A DNA stretch of 64,000 bases from JASDSY01 sp041441465. GTDB lineage: Bacteria > Muiribacteriota > UBA9980. The notes under the pieces are model-generated. The model had not been told where the DNA came from. It did no database searches and saw only the letters and a program-made list of their open reading frames with translations. The stretch is taken from the NCBI GenBank assembly GCA_041441465.1, contig JASDSY010000010.1, positions 310,001 to 374,000 on the forward strand. The letters are read 5' to 3'. This document shows, one piece after another, positions 51,729-61,331 of this stretch. The number at the start of each line of letters is the position of its first letter. Within the stretch, counting starts at the first letter, position 1. The position numbers were made by a program, and so were the translations under genes.

Positions 51729-54700
51729 TTAGTCCAACGAAGAAGTAGCGTCGTATTTTGTAAGGAGATGATAATTTTCCTTAACTTTTTTGATTTTCAA
51801 AGTGTTTTTTATCTCATTTACATAATCTTCGATAACTTCGGTACGCTTAGGGGCCAGCAATATTTCCTTTATGCTGCCGCGTTTTTCTTCGAGCGATGAA
51901 ACTTTAGCCGGAATCTTATCTGTAACCTGTATGATGTTGAAACCGAGCTGCGCTTCAAAAACGCTTGAAACCGAGCCGACAGGCAGTGAGAAAGCGGCCG
52001 TTTCAAGTTCCTTATTTACCTGGCCGCGCGTGAATTCTGGAAGAACGCCGCCGCTGTCTTTTGTAGTCTGATCGATCGAGTATTCGCGTGCGGCAGCCGA
52101 GAAATCTTTGCCGCCTTTTGTTATCTCAGTGTGAATCTTTTCAGCTTCGGCTTTTGTTTTTACCGTTATGATTTTAACTTTAACTTTTTCCGAAGTCGAA
52201 TATTCTGATTTGTGCTGTTCATAGTATTGTTTTATTTCTTCATCGCTTACATAGAGGCCTTTGGTTATGGTATTTTTTATTTTATCTTTTACTTCGTCAA
52301 GCGATTTGTAGTTATTCTCGTCAATCGTGTTGACCTTAAATATATGGAAACCGAGGTTTGATTTGAGTACATCCGAGTTTTTGCCGGCTTCTATATCGAA
52401 TATCACTTCGTCAATTGCCGGATCCATCATACCCCAAGGCATTAATATTTCGCCTTTTAAGCTTTCGAGCATTTTAGGATCTTTTACCTGTTCGCCTTTG
52501 ACAAAATCGCCGAGAACTCCGCCGTTAGCTTTTGAAAAACCTTCAGAATATTTCTGGCATACAGCTTCGAATTTTTCACCTTTTTTGAGTTCGATTAAAG
52601 CCTCGTCCATTTTCTTGCGTATGAGTTCTTCAGTCTTTTTAGTTATATAGGCATCGGTAACCTGCTGTTTTACATCTTCAAATTTCTTGAATGTCGGTTC
52701 GTTTATGGCCTCAGCCTTTAATATAACAAGGCGGCCTGGAAGTTTTATTACTTTTGTAACGTCATTTTTAATCATCAAGCTTTTTACTGCGTCCATCACT
52801 TCAGCAGGAATTTCTTCGTTAGGCTTCGATAAAATTTCCCCTACCATTTTCGATTTGTCGAAATTAGCAGGCGCTTCGCCGGTATAAATTACGCCGATCG
52901 CTCCGCCGTTTTTAGCCTGCGAACCGGTTGATTCTTCCGCGGCGATCTGGTCGAAATTAACTCCGCCTTTTATTCTTTCGCGGATTTTATCCATTTTTTC
53001 AACGACTAACTGTTCGGCTCTCTGTTTTTTGAGATCGTTTATAACGTCGGTTTTACATGCGTCAAACGGGCGGTCTTTAGATTCAACACGGTCCGAAACC
53101 ATTATAACATTATATCCAAGAGCGGTTTTTATAGCTTCCGACGCGGTGTTTTCCTTAAATTCAGGGCTGAACGCCTTTGACAGAATCTGCGGCACAATGT
53201 GGCCGTTAAATGTGATTTCGCCTGTAAGTTTATCGATGTTTTCAATTTCTTTGTTGTCGTTATAAATTACGCCGAGAACGCCGCCGTTTGATTTCGAAGG
53301 CGAGTCGGAATATTGTTTCGCCAGGTCGGCGAAATTTTCGCCTTTCTTGCAGCGGTCCGAGATCTGTTCAGCAAGTTTCTTTGCGTTTTCTTCGAGTTTC
53401 TTTTCGATATATGCAGCGCGGACTTCGCCTGTAACGTCTTCGTATGGTTTTGCATAGGCCTTGCGCTGATCGGTAACTTTAATTATATGATATCCGAACT
53501 GTGATTTTACAGGTTCCGATATTTCATTTATTTTAAGTTTAAACGCTGTTTCTTCAAATTCTTTCACCATCATGCCGCGGCCGAAGAAATTAAGATCGCC
53601 GCCGTTTGCTTTTGAGCCCGGATCGGTCGAGTGTTCACGCGCGAGGTCTTCGAATTTTGCGCCTTCGTTTAATTTTTTCTTAAGCTCGGCAGCAAGCGTA
53701 TCGGAAGCCACTAAAATATGTGAAGCGCGGACTTCAGCTGTTTCGTTGTAAAAAGATTTCAATTCGTCTTCAGACGGCTTCATAGCTTCCATTTTAGCGG
53801 CATTCTTAGTTTCGATCAATATGTTTTTTATGTTAACCGAAGCGCGCGATTTGAATTTATCTTTATTTCTGTTATAAAATTCAACAGCTTCAGAATCGCC
53901 AACTTTTATTTCGGCTAAAAGTTTTTCGTCATCGAGGCTTTTCGATATTGATTTTAATTCGATGTTCCTGATGGTCTTGTAATTTGTTTTATTGCTTTCG
54001 AAATAAGCTTTTAATTCGTCTTCTTTCGGGGTAATGGTATTTTTTACAGAAGGCGCGTCAGCTTTTATGAATATGTGCGCAAGGTTTATTTTCGAAGCGT
54101 TTTTAAAGCGCGCTTTGTGATCTTCGTAAAATTTCTTTATTTCTTCATCTGTAACGTTAACTGCTAATTTGCCTTTTATTTCGTCTTTCACTTCGGCGAA
54201 TTCTTTCTGGATCATCGTTTCAGCTGTAGCGCCTGGAAGTTTGCCCATTGATTTGAATTCGTCTTTATGTTTTTCGTAATATTCTTTGAGAAGGTTTTCA
54301 TTTACATCGCGAGGTTTCGCAACCTGCTCGGCGAGTTTTCTCTGCTGAATTTCGGCGCGGAGAGCTTCTTCGATGCCTTCGCGTGTCTTATATCCTTTTA
54401 ATAAATACTCTACGAATTCAGCTTTCGTTTTTCCGAAGTTAGCCGCGTATTTTTCAAGCGCTTCTTCGTAATCAGCCGGTTTCACTACAATTGTTCTCAT
54501 CTTTTCTTCGAGTATTTTGCTCATAAGGACCTGGTCTATTAAACCTTCCCTCTGAACTTTCGTAGCCATTTTCTTGAAATTATCGTTCATTCTGTTGAAA
54601 TAGTCGTAAAAATCACCAAAAGTAACCGTAAATTCATTTTCTTTAGTGCCGCTGCCAGCCGTCATCAGCAATTTATTTTTGTCGTCCTCAAGGCTTTTTT

Positions 54701-54860
54701 TCTTAAGCGACGCAGCTTCGTTAGCTTTTTCGTTCTGCAGATTCAAATGGAAAGTACCGGCGAAAATAAATATTGAAAGCACAAATGCCGCTACTACCGA
54801 CCAGATTACCACCTTAACGATAATGTTGTTTTTAGAAAAAAATATAGACCCCTGATTCAT
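51729..54860 (-). CDS. Membrane-anchored SurA/PpiD-type protein with five parvulin-like domains
   Basis: A 1043-residue envelope chaperone. Transmembrane anchor at about 14-36; SurA_N-like helical region (about 45-260). Parvulin-type domains follow at about 377-470, 480-600, 620-720, 745-850 and 890-985. Domain 1 is the most canonical (VRASHIL, DPGSKANGGDLNFFGRG, FGYHIIKV). The others keep the SKANGG/GG-x-LG and GFxII motifs but lack the catalytic H-I-L start or are stretched. Probably only one or two are active and the rest bind clients. Its promoter has a palindrome in the spacer. Family members usually have one or two such domains. Confidence 0.88.
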   Translation of the reverse strand: MNQGSIFFSKNNIIVKVVIWSVVAAFVLSIFIFAGTFHLNLQNEKANEAASLKKKSLEDDKNKLLMTAGSGTKENEFTVTFGDFYDYFNRMNDNFKKMATKVQREGLIDQVLMSKILEEKMRTIVVKPADYEEALEKYAANFGKTKAEFVEYLLKGYKTREGIEEALRAEIQQRKLAEQVAKPRDVNENLLKEYYEKHKDEFKSMGKLPGATAETMIQKEFAEVKDEIKGKLAVNVTDEEIKKFYEDHKARFKNASKINLAHIFIKADAPSVKNTITPKEDELKAYFESNKTNYKTIRNIELKSISKSLDDEKLLAEIKVGDSEAVEFYNRNKDKFKSRASVNIKNILIETKNAAKMEAMKPSEDELKSFYNETAEVRASHILVASDTLAAELKKKLNEGAKFEDLAREHSTDPGSKANGGDLNFFGRGMMVKEFEETAFKLKINEISEPVKSQFGYHIIKVTDQRKAYAKPYEDVTGEVRAAYIEKKLEENAKKLAEQISDRCKKGENFADLAKQYSDSPSKSNGGVLGVIYNDNKEIENIDKLTGEITFNGHIVPQILSKAFSPEFKENTASEAIKTALGYNVIMVSDRVESKDRPFDACKTDVINDLKKQRAEQLVVEKMDKIRERIKGGVNFDQIAAEESTGSQAKNGGAIGVIYTGEAPANFDKSKMVGEILSKPNEEIPAEVMDAVKSLMIKNDVTKVIKLPGRLVILKAEAINEPTFKKFEDVKQQVTDAYITKKTEELIRKKMDEALIELKKGEKFEAVCQKYSEGFSKANGGVLGDFVKGEQVKDPKMLESLKGEILMPWGMMDPAIDEVIFDIEAGKNSDVLKSNLGFHIFKVNTIDENNYKSLDEVKDKIKNTITKGLYVSDEEIKQYYEQHKSEYSTSEKVKVKIITVKTKAEAEKIHTEITKGGKDFSAAAREYSIDQTTKDSGGVLPEFTRGQVNKELETAAFSLPVGSVSSVFEAQLGFNIIQVTDKIPAKVSSLEEKRGSIKEILLAPKRTEVIEDYVNEIKNTLKIKKVKENYHLLTKYDATSSLD

Positions 54861-54925
54861 TGAAGATTTTCTCCCTTCAAAATTTATATTATTTTTGAAT
54901 TCGTAAAATTGAAAATAAATGTTGT

Positions 54926-54954
54926 GAATATATCAAACTTTTAGAAGTTTGTCA
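54926..54954 (-). promoter_or_regulatory. Promoter of the parvulin gene with palindrome in the spacer
   Basis: Perfect TTGACA, 17-base spacer, TATATT on the minus strand. An inverted repeat (CAAACTT, 4 bases, AAGTTTG at 54933-54950) fills the space between the two hexamers, a classic site for a repressor or MerR-type activator. Confidence 0.75.
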
Positions 54955-55023
54955 ATATATATTGCTCATTTATATTACCGCGGGTTATCCTGAACCGGCC
55001 CGCTTTTTTTTGAATGCGCCGAA

Positions 55024-56655
55024 TTAATTGACATCGCTTGTTATTTCGACATTCTTATAACACTCGAAAGTGACCGGGGATAATTTTATATTTTTTACAT
55101 TTTTACGGTGAGCGAGCATCTGATTTGCGTGGGTCATCGGTATCCACGGAACGTCTTCATGGATCAGTTCCTGGGCTTTTTTATATAAAAGCTGCCTTTC
55201 GTCCCTGTTAAGACTACTTTGCGCTTTCATAAGAGTGTAATGGAGTATTTCATTGGTATAAAAAGAGACATTCTGCGCCTGTCCTTTAACGGTATTATCC
55301 TTATCCAGAAGCAGGTATAAAAAGTTATCAGGATCAGGAATATCGGCGCTCCATACATACATTACCATCTCATGTTCGCCGTTTGCGACTTTTTTCTGAT
55401 ATTCGACCCAATCACAGCTATATTTTTCAACTTTAATTCCTATGTCTTTAAGGTTAGCGATAACCGCGTTCGCCACCTTTTCAGGCTCCGGAAACGCCAT
55501 AGTAGTAATCGGCAAAACGAACAATTTCGTGGTAAAGCCGTTTTCAAGCCCTGCAAGTTTCAAATATTCCGTCGCCTTAGCTACGTCATAATCATAATCC
55601 TTGATCTCATTGTTATAGCCGAGTATATTCGGCGGCATAGGGTTAACCGCCATTATCGAAGCCTGCTGATAATAAAAATTTATGATTGCCTTCTTGTTAA
55701 TGGCATGATTGATAGCGAGTCTTACCTCGCGTTTATTAAAAGGCGGCTTTTCCATATTCATGGCGATATAGCCGATGTTTAAGCCGGGTTCGGTCAGAAG
55801 CTTGACTTCCGGGTTGCGATTGATCGCGTCGACATCTTCGGGGCTTATTCCGTCCATAACATTTATAAGCCCTGAGTATAACTGCATAAGGCGTAATTTA
55901 TTATCAGGCACCGTCTTAAATATGATTTTTTTTAATTTTGCCGGCGTGTTCCAATAATTATCGTTGCGCTCTATCACGACGGAATCGTTCGGGATCCACG
56001 TTTTAAATACAAACGGGCCGGTGCCGCAGGGGTTTTTATAAAAATTCTCCTTTTGGTTTTTAACAGCCGCCGGAGAAACTATTGCCATAGGGGCCATTGC
56101 AAGCAATTCAATAAACGGCGTATAAGGTTTTTTTAATTTAAAGCAAACGGTATAATCGTCGATTTTTTTTATAGACTCAAGCATCGAGAAGTTGCTTTCG
56201 AAGCATTCGCAGCTTCCGAGGCGGTATGAATGGCTGCGGTTAAGCTGGCGTTCAATGTTAAATACCACGGAGTCCGCGTTAAATTGAGTTTTATCATGAA
56301 AATAAATATTTTTTCGAAGCTTAAAAGTATACTCGAGCATGTCCTTTGAAATTTCCCATGACTCGGCAAGCCACGGCTCGATATCGGCGGTGCCTTCCTT
56401 GAATTGGACAAGGTTTTCGTAGATATTGTTTATAACCGACGACGAGGTGCCGTCCCACTGGTTCGGCGGATCGAGAGAAATCACGTCAGCCACGCGGCCG
56501 TATATAAGCGTCGACTCGGGAGTAACGCTGTCTTTCCGAGAATAAGCGTCCTTATTCATCAATTCGGAAAAAAGAAAACGGCCCAGCAGCAATATTGCAA
56601 ATATCGTAACCAGGGCCGAGAAACATATTAATATTTTTGAATTTATTTTTTTCAT
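55024..56655 (-). CDS. Peptide/nickel-type solute-binding protein (SBP family 5)
   Basis: A 543-residue periplasmic binding protein with an N-terminal hydrophobic anchor (about 8-30) and no lipobox cysteine at a normal position. The DppA/OppA-type layout is evident: SLDPPNQWD, WLAESWEIS, the conserved FNADSVVFNIER, GTGPFVFKTWI and the C-terminal ADIPDPDNFLY segment. It would bind oligopeptides or a related ligand for an ABC importer. No permease or ATPase genes are adjacent. Confidence 0.88.
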   Translation of the reverse strand: MKKINSKILICFSALVTIFAILLLGRFLFSELMNKDAYSRKDSVTPESTLIYGRVADVISLDPPNQWDGTSSSVINNIYENLVQFKEGTADIEPWLAESWEISKDMLEYTFKLRKNIYFHDKTQFNADSVVFNIERQLNRSHSYRLGSCECFESNFSMLESIKKIDDYTVCFKLKKPYTPFIELLAMAPMAIVSPAAVKNQKENFYKNPCGTGPFVFKTWIPNDSVVIERNDNYWNTPAKLKKIIFKTVPDNKLRLMQLYSGLINVMDGISPEDVDAINRNPEVKLLTEPGLNIGYIAMNMEKPPFNKREVRLAINHAINKKAIINFYYQQASIMAVNPMPPNILGYNNEIKDYDYDVAKATEYLKLAGLENGFTTKLFVLPITTMAFPEPEKVANAVIANLKDIGIKVEKYSCDWVEYQKKVANGEHEMVMYVWSADIPDPDNFLYLLLDKDNTVKGQAQNVSFYTNEILHYTLMKAQSSLNRDERQLLYKKAQELIHEDVPWIPMTHANQMLAHRKNVKNIKLSPVTFECYKNVEITSDVN

Positions 56656-56714
56656 AAAAAAATTTAATTAATAAATTTTTGAATTTAATTTACCGCTTGA
56701 TTATTTAAGCAAGC

Positions 56715-57230
56715 CTATTCCGTTATCTTCCTGGCTATTTTATAAGCCATATTGACTATAGCGCCAAATATTCCAGGCGACGATATTTCCCTGAAATTTT
56801 TATCCTGCCTGTTTTTATCTTCTTCTTTTATTTTTTGAAGCATCTGGTCGTATTTTTCCATTTCGGCGTCAGTAATTTTTTCATTTTCCTTCATGAACGC
56901 CGCTATCTTTTCGAGCTCGCCGTTATCAAGCCACATCGAAGAACAATCAGGGCAGAAATCTATATAAATTCCAGACGTATAGTTGAAGTTCACCCTGTCC
57001 ATGCAGCCGCGGCACCTGATACAATTAACCGGTTTTTCAACTGCGACATCGGCTTTAGGCTGCTTTTTAAGCGCTATTATCTTTTTGCCTTTCGCGTCAA
57101 AATCAGCGGCAATCCTTTTTAACTCTTTATCGTCCAGAAATATTCCGCCGCATTTTACGCATTGGTCGATCTGAACGCCGTCGATATTTTTTTTCTTTAA
57201 ATTGCTTTCACAGCGCGGGCATCTGCTCAT
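56715..57230 (-). CDS. Double zf-TFIIB zinc-ribbon protein
   Basis: A 171-residue protein with two TFIIB-type zinc ribbons: CPRC...CVKCGGIFLDDKEL at the N-terminus and CIRCRGCMDR...CPDCSSMWLDNGEL in the middle. The WLDxGEL-type ending after each ribbon is the family hallmark. A charged helical C-terminus follows. It lies 20 bases after the S1-domain gene and may be cotranscribed with it. The function is unknown. Confidence 0.85.
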   Translation of the reverse strand: MSRCPRCESNLKKKNIDGVQIDQCVKCGGIFLDDKELKRIAADFDAKGKKIIALKKQPKADVAVEKPVNCIRCRGCMDRVNFNYTSGIYIDFCPDCSSMWLDNGELEKIAAFMKENEKITDAEMEKYDQMLQKIKEEDKNRQDKNFREISSPGIFGAIVNMAYKIARKITE

Positions 57231-57249
57231 AAAATCAACTCCATTAAGC

Positions 57250-58479
57250 CTATTTTCCGGTTTTCTTATCGTTCATTTTTTTTGCCAATTTTTTGAAAGG
57301 ATTGTCGTCATCCGCGCCGTTATCGTCGCCCACTTTTGAAAAATTACGCCAGTCGTCTTCGTCGCCGGCCTTTGGAGCGGCTTTCGACGTTTCTTCTTTC
57401 TGCTTTAAAGCTTTGAGGCTTAAAGATAATTTTTTGTTTTCCGGATCGATCCCGATAATCATTACTTCGATAAGATTACCGGTGCTCAATACTTCCGAAG
57501 CGTTTTTCAGCCTGTGGTCGGCGCCTAGTTCAGAAATATGTATCAGCCCTTCGACTCCCGGCATAACTTCGACGAACGCGCCGAAATCAGTGCATCTTGT
57601 GACGCGGCCGCTTATTTTTTCGCCGACTTTTATTTTAGACTCGAGCGCGCTCCACGGATGTTTCTGGAGCTGCTTCAAGCTCAACGATATTCTTGGATAA
57701 CGTTTGCCTTCGGCAGGCGGCTCTATCTTTAAAACTTTAGCTGTGACTATATCGCCGGGATTAATGAAGCTGGACGCATGTTCGAGGCGGCCCCAGCTTA
57801 ATTCGGAAATGTGTATAAGACCTTCGAGGCCTTCTGCGATTTCCATAAACGCGCCTATATTATTGACTTTAGTAATTTTTCCAGTTATCGAATCGGTTTT
57901 CTGGAGGCCTTTGATAACCTTATCGAGCGCAATTTTCTGCTCTGCCTCGAGAATGGCGGAGCGTGAAAGCACTATATTTTTGCCTTTTTCTTCGAATTTT
58001 ATTATTTTGAAATTATAGGTATTGCCGACATATTCTTCGCCTTTCTCGACTTTTTTAACATCGATATGGTTGATAGGGCAGAATGCGCGGCGGCCCATAA
58101 GCGATATTTCAAAACCGCCCTTTATTAAAGATTTAACTTTGCCAGAAACGGGAATTCCGCGTTCGAACGCGTCTTTTAAAGCGCTGACGCCGGCGTCGCC
58201 GCCGAGCGCGCGGCTTAAGCGAATTTCGCTTTCAGTTACCGCTACTACATAAACTTCAAGTTCGTCGCCGGTTTTATAATTAAAATTTCCGTTAACGTCT
58301 AAAAGTTCTTCCCTATTTATGTATCCGTCGGTTTTAGCGCCAAGATCGACAAATACTGAGCTTTCGTCAAATCCGAGGATTTTAACAAGCATTTTCGCGC
58401 CATGCTGTATTTTGTTTTTAGTTTTCTTCGCTTCGCTCTGTGTAAATAATTCAGCAAAATTTTCCATATTTTCAGTCAT
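57250..58479 (-). CDS. S1-domain RNA-binding protein (four S1 repeats; ribosomal protein S1-like)
   Basis: A 409-residue protein with S1 domains at about 27-90, 112-175, 195-265 and 284-352. The last two are most canonical (GAFMEIAEGLEGLIHISELSW, GAFVEVMPGVEGLIHISEL). A charged disordered tail follows. Gram-negative S1 normally has six domains and firmicute forms have four. This may be the organism's RpsA or a related translation regulator. The ATG at 58479 is preceded by AAAGGAG and its promoter gives a leader of about 65 bases, long enough for autoregulation. Confidence 0.85.
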   Translation of the reverse strand: MTENMENFAELFTQSEAKKTKNKIQHGAKMLVKILGFDESSVFVDLGAKTDGYINREELLDVNGNFNYKTGDELEVYVVAVTESEIRLSRALGGDAGVSALKDAFERGIPVSGKVKSLIKGGFEISLMGRRAFCPINHIDVKKVEKGEEYVGNTYNFKIIKFEEKGKNIVLSRSAILEAEQKIALDKVIKGLQKTDSITGKITKVNNIGAFMEIAEGLEGLIHISELSWGRLEHASSFINPGDIVTAKVLKIEPPAEGKRYPRISLSLKQLQKHPWSALESKIKVGEKISGRVTRCTDFGAFVEVMPGVEGLIHISELGADHRLKNASEVLSTGNLIEVMIIGIDPENKKLSLSLKALKQKEETSKAAPKAGDEDDWRNFSKVGDDNGADDDNPFKKLAKKMNDKKTGK

Positions 58480-58551
58480 AACTGATGCTCCTTTATATAA
58501 AAAAATTAATGTCCATAAAAAATTATAAAAAGTATATCATAATAAACAAAA

Positions 58552-58579
58552 ATTATCCAATTATTTTTATTGATGTCAA
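58552..58579 (-). promoter_or_regulatory. Promoter of the S1-domain gene
   Basis: Perfect TTGACA, 16-base spacer, GATAAT on the minus strand, located just after the stop of the TPR gene. Confidence 0.65.
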
Positions 58580-58588
58580 AAAATTAAA

Positions 58589-60175
58589 TTAATTCCTATT
58601 TTTCAATCTTTCGCGAGCCGCTTTCGCTTCATCATATTCGGAATTTATTTTTATAGCCTTTTCGTACATAGAAAATGCTTTAGAATATTTTTTCTGTATC
58701 TCATAAACCTTGCCGAGGCTGAAATACCCTTCGGCAAAGTCCGGATTCATTGAAACTGATTTTTCGAAATTTTTAACGGCCTCTTCGTAATTAGCTCTGG
58801 CAAGATAAGTTATGCCAAGAAAATTATAACCTTCAGGCGATTTCGGCATCAGCTTTATTATCTGCCTGAAATTAATCTCGGCGCTTTCGTAAGCTTGATT
58901 TTCGAGGTTAAACATGCCTTCTTCGAAATATTTGTCATATTCCGATTCCGGCGTCACAAGCGCATTGGAAACGGTGTCTTCGTTTTTTGAAGCCGTTTCA
59001 GGTTTAATACTGCGTTCATTGTTCGGCGCCGTATTTTCCTGATCATATTTTACACGTTTTTCAGGTGATTTTATGATTTTTCCGCAGTAAATACAGTATT
59101 TTTGAGACAGCTTATTTGATTTGCCGCAGTTCTGGCAATATTTAACTAATTTAGCTATATTCTCAGGCTGCATGGTGTCGAGGTTCAGATTAATAAAATC
59201 GTCGAATTTGTCATTATTTTTTATTTTCGACAGTACATCGAGCGCTATTTTATTAGCATTATCAATTGCAATTACATCGCAAAGCAGCTTTTGCGCCTCG
59301 TCTATGTGTCCGAAAAGCAGATGGCACTGTGCGCTGGCAATTTTAGGCGCGACTATTTCAGAGTATAATTTAATGCTTTCATTATAATATTTCTGGGCAA
59401 TTTTAGGCTGTTTGAAATAATTATAAGTTAAAATGCCGTATTCGTATAAAACTTCAGCTTTTACCCTGTCAAACGCGGCGCTTTTATCGCGAAAATTTTT
59501 AATATTAAAAAAAGGCGCATTTTCGAGGTCCGGGGTTAATTTTAAAAGTTTTTTCAGCCGGTCGCGCGCCTGATCATATTTTTTTGTCTTCTTATAGTAG
59601 TTATAAATTATGGCATTAGCTTCAAACGATTCGTCATTTAAGTCAAATGCTTTTCTCGCCTCAGCGTACGCCTTGTTTATATTGAGTTCCGCGGAATAAA
59701 TCACGGCCGAAATAACATAAGCCCTGTAATTTTTAGGATTTAATTTTTTTAATTTTTCGCAATAGGCGCGGGCATTATCGAAATTTCCAGAGCTCATGTA
59801 AAGAATCGACAGGAAATATAAAGCTGTTTCGGATGTTTCATCCACTTTTATTATCTCGTTGAAATGTGCGAGCGCGTCCTGATCGCGTCCGAGCATTTTT
59901 AATATTATGCCGAGTTTCGAATTTAAGTAAGTTACTTCCGATGTCGCAAGGTCCGTTTGAGAATTCAATTTCTCGGTTACCAGTGCAAACGCGTCGGCGA
60001 ACTGCCACTTTTTTATCAGCTGTGATATTTCAGGAAAAGGGTCGTCTTTAGCCAGCACCATTCCTGACCCGAACGCAATAGTCAAAACAAATGCCAGCAT
60101 AACAATGAATGCCGTTAATTTTATATTCTTAATTTCAGTTAACCAGCATAATGAGTATTTTTTCATATTTTTCAT
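58589..60175 (-). CDS. TPR protein with an internal zinc ribbon
   Basis: A 528-residue protein with an N-terminal hydrophobic segment (about 20-40) that is probably a signal anchor. TPR repeats occupy about 45-330, then a zinc-ribbon-like CQNCGK...CIYCGK near 340-365, a charged linker, and three further TPRs at about 425-525 (YNFLGITYLARANYEEA, GYFSLGKVYEIQKKYSKAF). Zinc ribbons are usually cytoplasmic, which raises a doubt about export. It probably acts as a protein-protein scaffold. GGGTGT precedes the ATG at 60175. Confidence 0.75.
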   Translation of the reverse strand: MKNMKKYSLCWLTEIKNIKLTAFIVMLAFVLTIAFGSGMVLAKDDPFPEISQLIKKWQFADAFALVTEKLNSQTDLATSEVTYLNSKLGIILKMLGRDQDALAHFNEIIKVDETSETALYFLSILYMSSGNFDNARAYCEKLKKLNPKNYRAYVISAVIYSAELNINKAYAEARKAFDLNDESFEANAIIYNYYKKTKKYDQARDRLKKLLKLTPDLENAPFFNIKNFRDKSAAFDRVKAEVLYEYGILTYNYFKQPKIAQKYYNESIKLYSEIVAPKIASAQCHLLFGHIDEAQKLLCDVIAIDNANKIALDVLSKIKNNDKFDDFINLNLDTMQPENIAKLVKYCQNCGKSNKLSQKYCIYCGKIIKSPEKRVKYDQENTAPNNERSIKPETASKNEDTVSNALVTPESEYDKYFEEGMFNLENQAYESAEINFRQIIKLMPKSPEGYNFLGITYLARANYEEAVKNFEKSVSMNPDFAEGYFSLGKVYEIQKKYSKAFSMYEKAIKINSEYDEAKAARERLKNRN

Positions 60176-60436
60176 ACACCCGATACGTTCTCTTTAATAG
60201 ATTATTCGAAGCATAGCTCCTGGATATAAAAAAAGCCGCGCATAAGAAGAATACTGACGCAACAATCGCTGCAGCTTCTGACCTTTAAAGCAAATTATTT
60301 CAAGTTTTGAGCCAAAAAATTAGAAAAAAACAGAAATAAATTTTAAATTCAGTTTTTATTTGGCATTCATAACTGCTTCCGTCATGAGCGCCTTGAATAT
60401 TTTATTATGCCATTTATTTATGTTGCATTTATTAAA

Positions 60437-61168
60437 TCAATAATTCACGAAAAGCGCCTTAAGCGTATTTTCCATTAATTTTGAATTGTCAGTTTCGAGG
60501 GCCGAAGCGTTTTGAGTCTCAAGAATCTTAAAATTCGCGAGCCCAGAATCGGAATCGCCGCTTTGATTTCGAAAATAGTGTAAAAACGATTTATAGCCGC
60601 GCACTTCACCGTTCGTAACGCCCGTTTCAAGCAAATTATTCGTATAGGTTTTAGCCGAATCCGAAAAACCGGCTAATGTAAGGTCATTTAAGGCGTTGCC
60701 GACGTTCGACGTAAGGGTTGACGCGTAAGAAACAGCACGGCCAACGCATGATTGAGTGTAAGTTTCAGTGTTTTTAAGCGCCTGATTGCTTTCCGCGTTT
60801 TGTATAGCGTTTGTAAATACCGCAGGATCGTAATAGGCCGCGCCTGATTTCAGGCTTATCCAGCCGATACCGGCGTATGCCGTCATTTTTTGCTCATTTG
60901 TGGCGCTGCCGTTATTTATTACATTGGTAAAATGGGTTTGGGCCGAAGTTAAATCTCCGCTTTTCATGGCCGATGTACCGGAATTCACTTCCGTTACAGG
61001 ATCATTCACCGGAGTCGGCGTAGGAGTAACACCGCCGCTTGAACTGCCGCCTCCGCCGCAGCCGGCGTTAAGCATAAAAGCCATGAAAAGGCCAAGAATA
61101 AAAAGCTTTATTCCTGACGAGCCAGACGGCTTATTTTTATTTAAGTTTGAATTCACAGGTAATTTCAT
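60437..61168 (-). CDS. Lipoprotein with TPR-like repeats
   Basis: A 243-residue protein with a type II signal peptide: hydrophobic core at about 20-35 and lipobox LNAGC, followed by a Gly/Ser-rich and Thr/Pro linker that tethers the mature domain. The rest is helical and resembles a short TPR array (TNAIQNAESNQAL and similar). The ATG at 61168 is preceded by GGGAGG. It would sit on the outer face of the inner membrane or the inner face of the outer membrane. The function is unknown. Confidence 0.75.
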   Translation of the reverse strand: MKLPVNSNLNKNKPSGSSGIKLFILGLFMAFMLNAGCGGGGSSSGGVTPTPTPVNDPVTEVNSGTSAMKSGDLTSAQTHFTNVINNGSATNEQKMTAYAGIGWISLKSGAAYYDPAVFTNAIQNAESNQALKNTETYTQSCVGRAVSYASTLTSNVGNALNDLTLAGFSDSAKTYTNNLLETGVTNGEVRGYKSFLHYFRNQSGDSDSGLANFKILETQNASALETDNSKLMENTLKALFVNY

Positions 61169-61331
61169 TATAATCCTCCCAGATAAGCATAACGGTTTAA
61201 GCAAAATAATAACAACTACAGCATTTCAATTTCGAGTTTTTTAGCAGCCGCTGATTAATTTTTGTTAATTAACTTCATTAAAAAAACGGCCGTTAAAATT
61301 CATCACTTTATAAACATTGTTAAAAGCTCGA

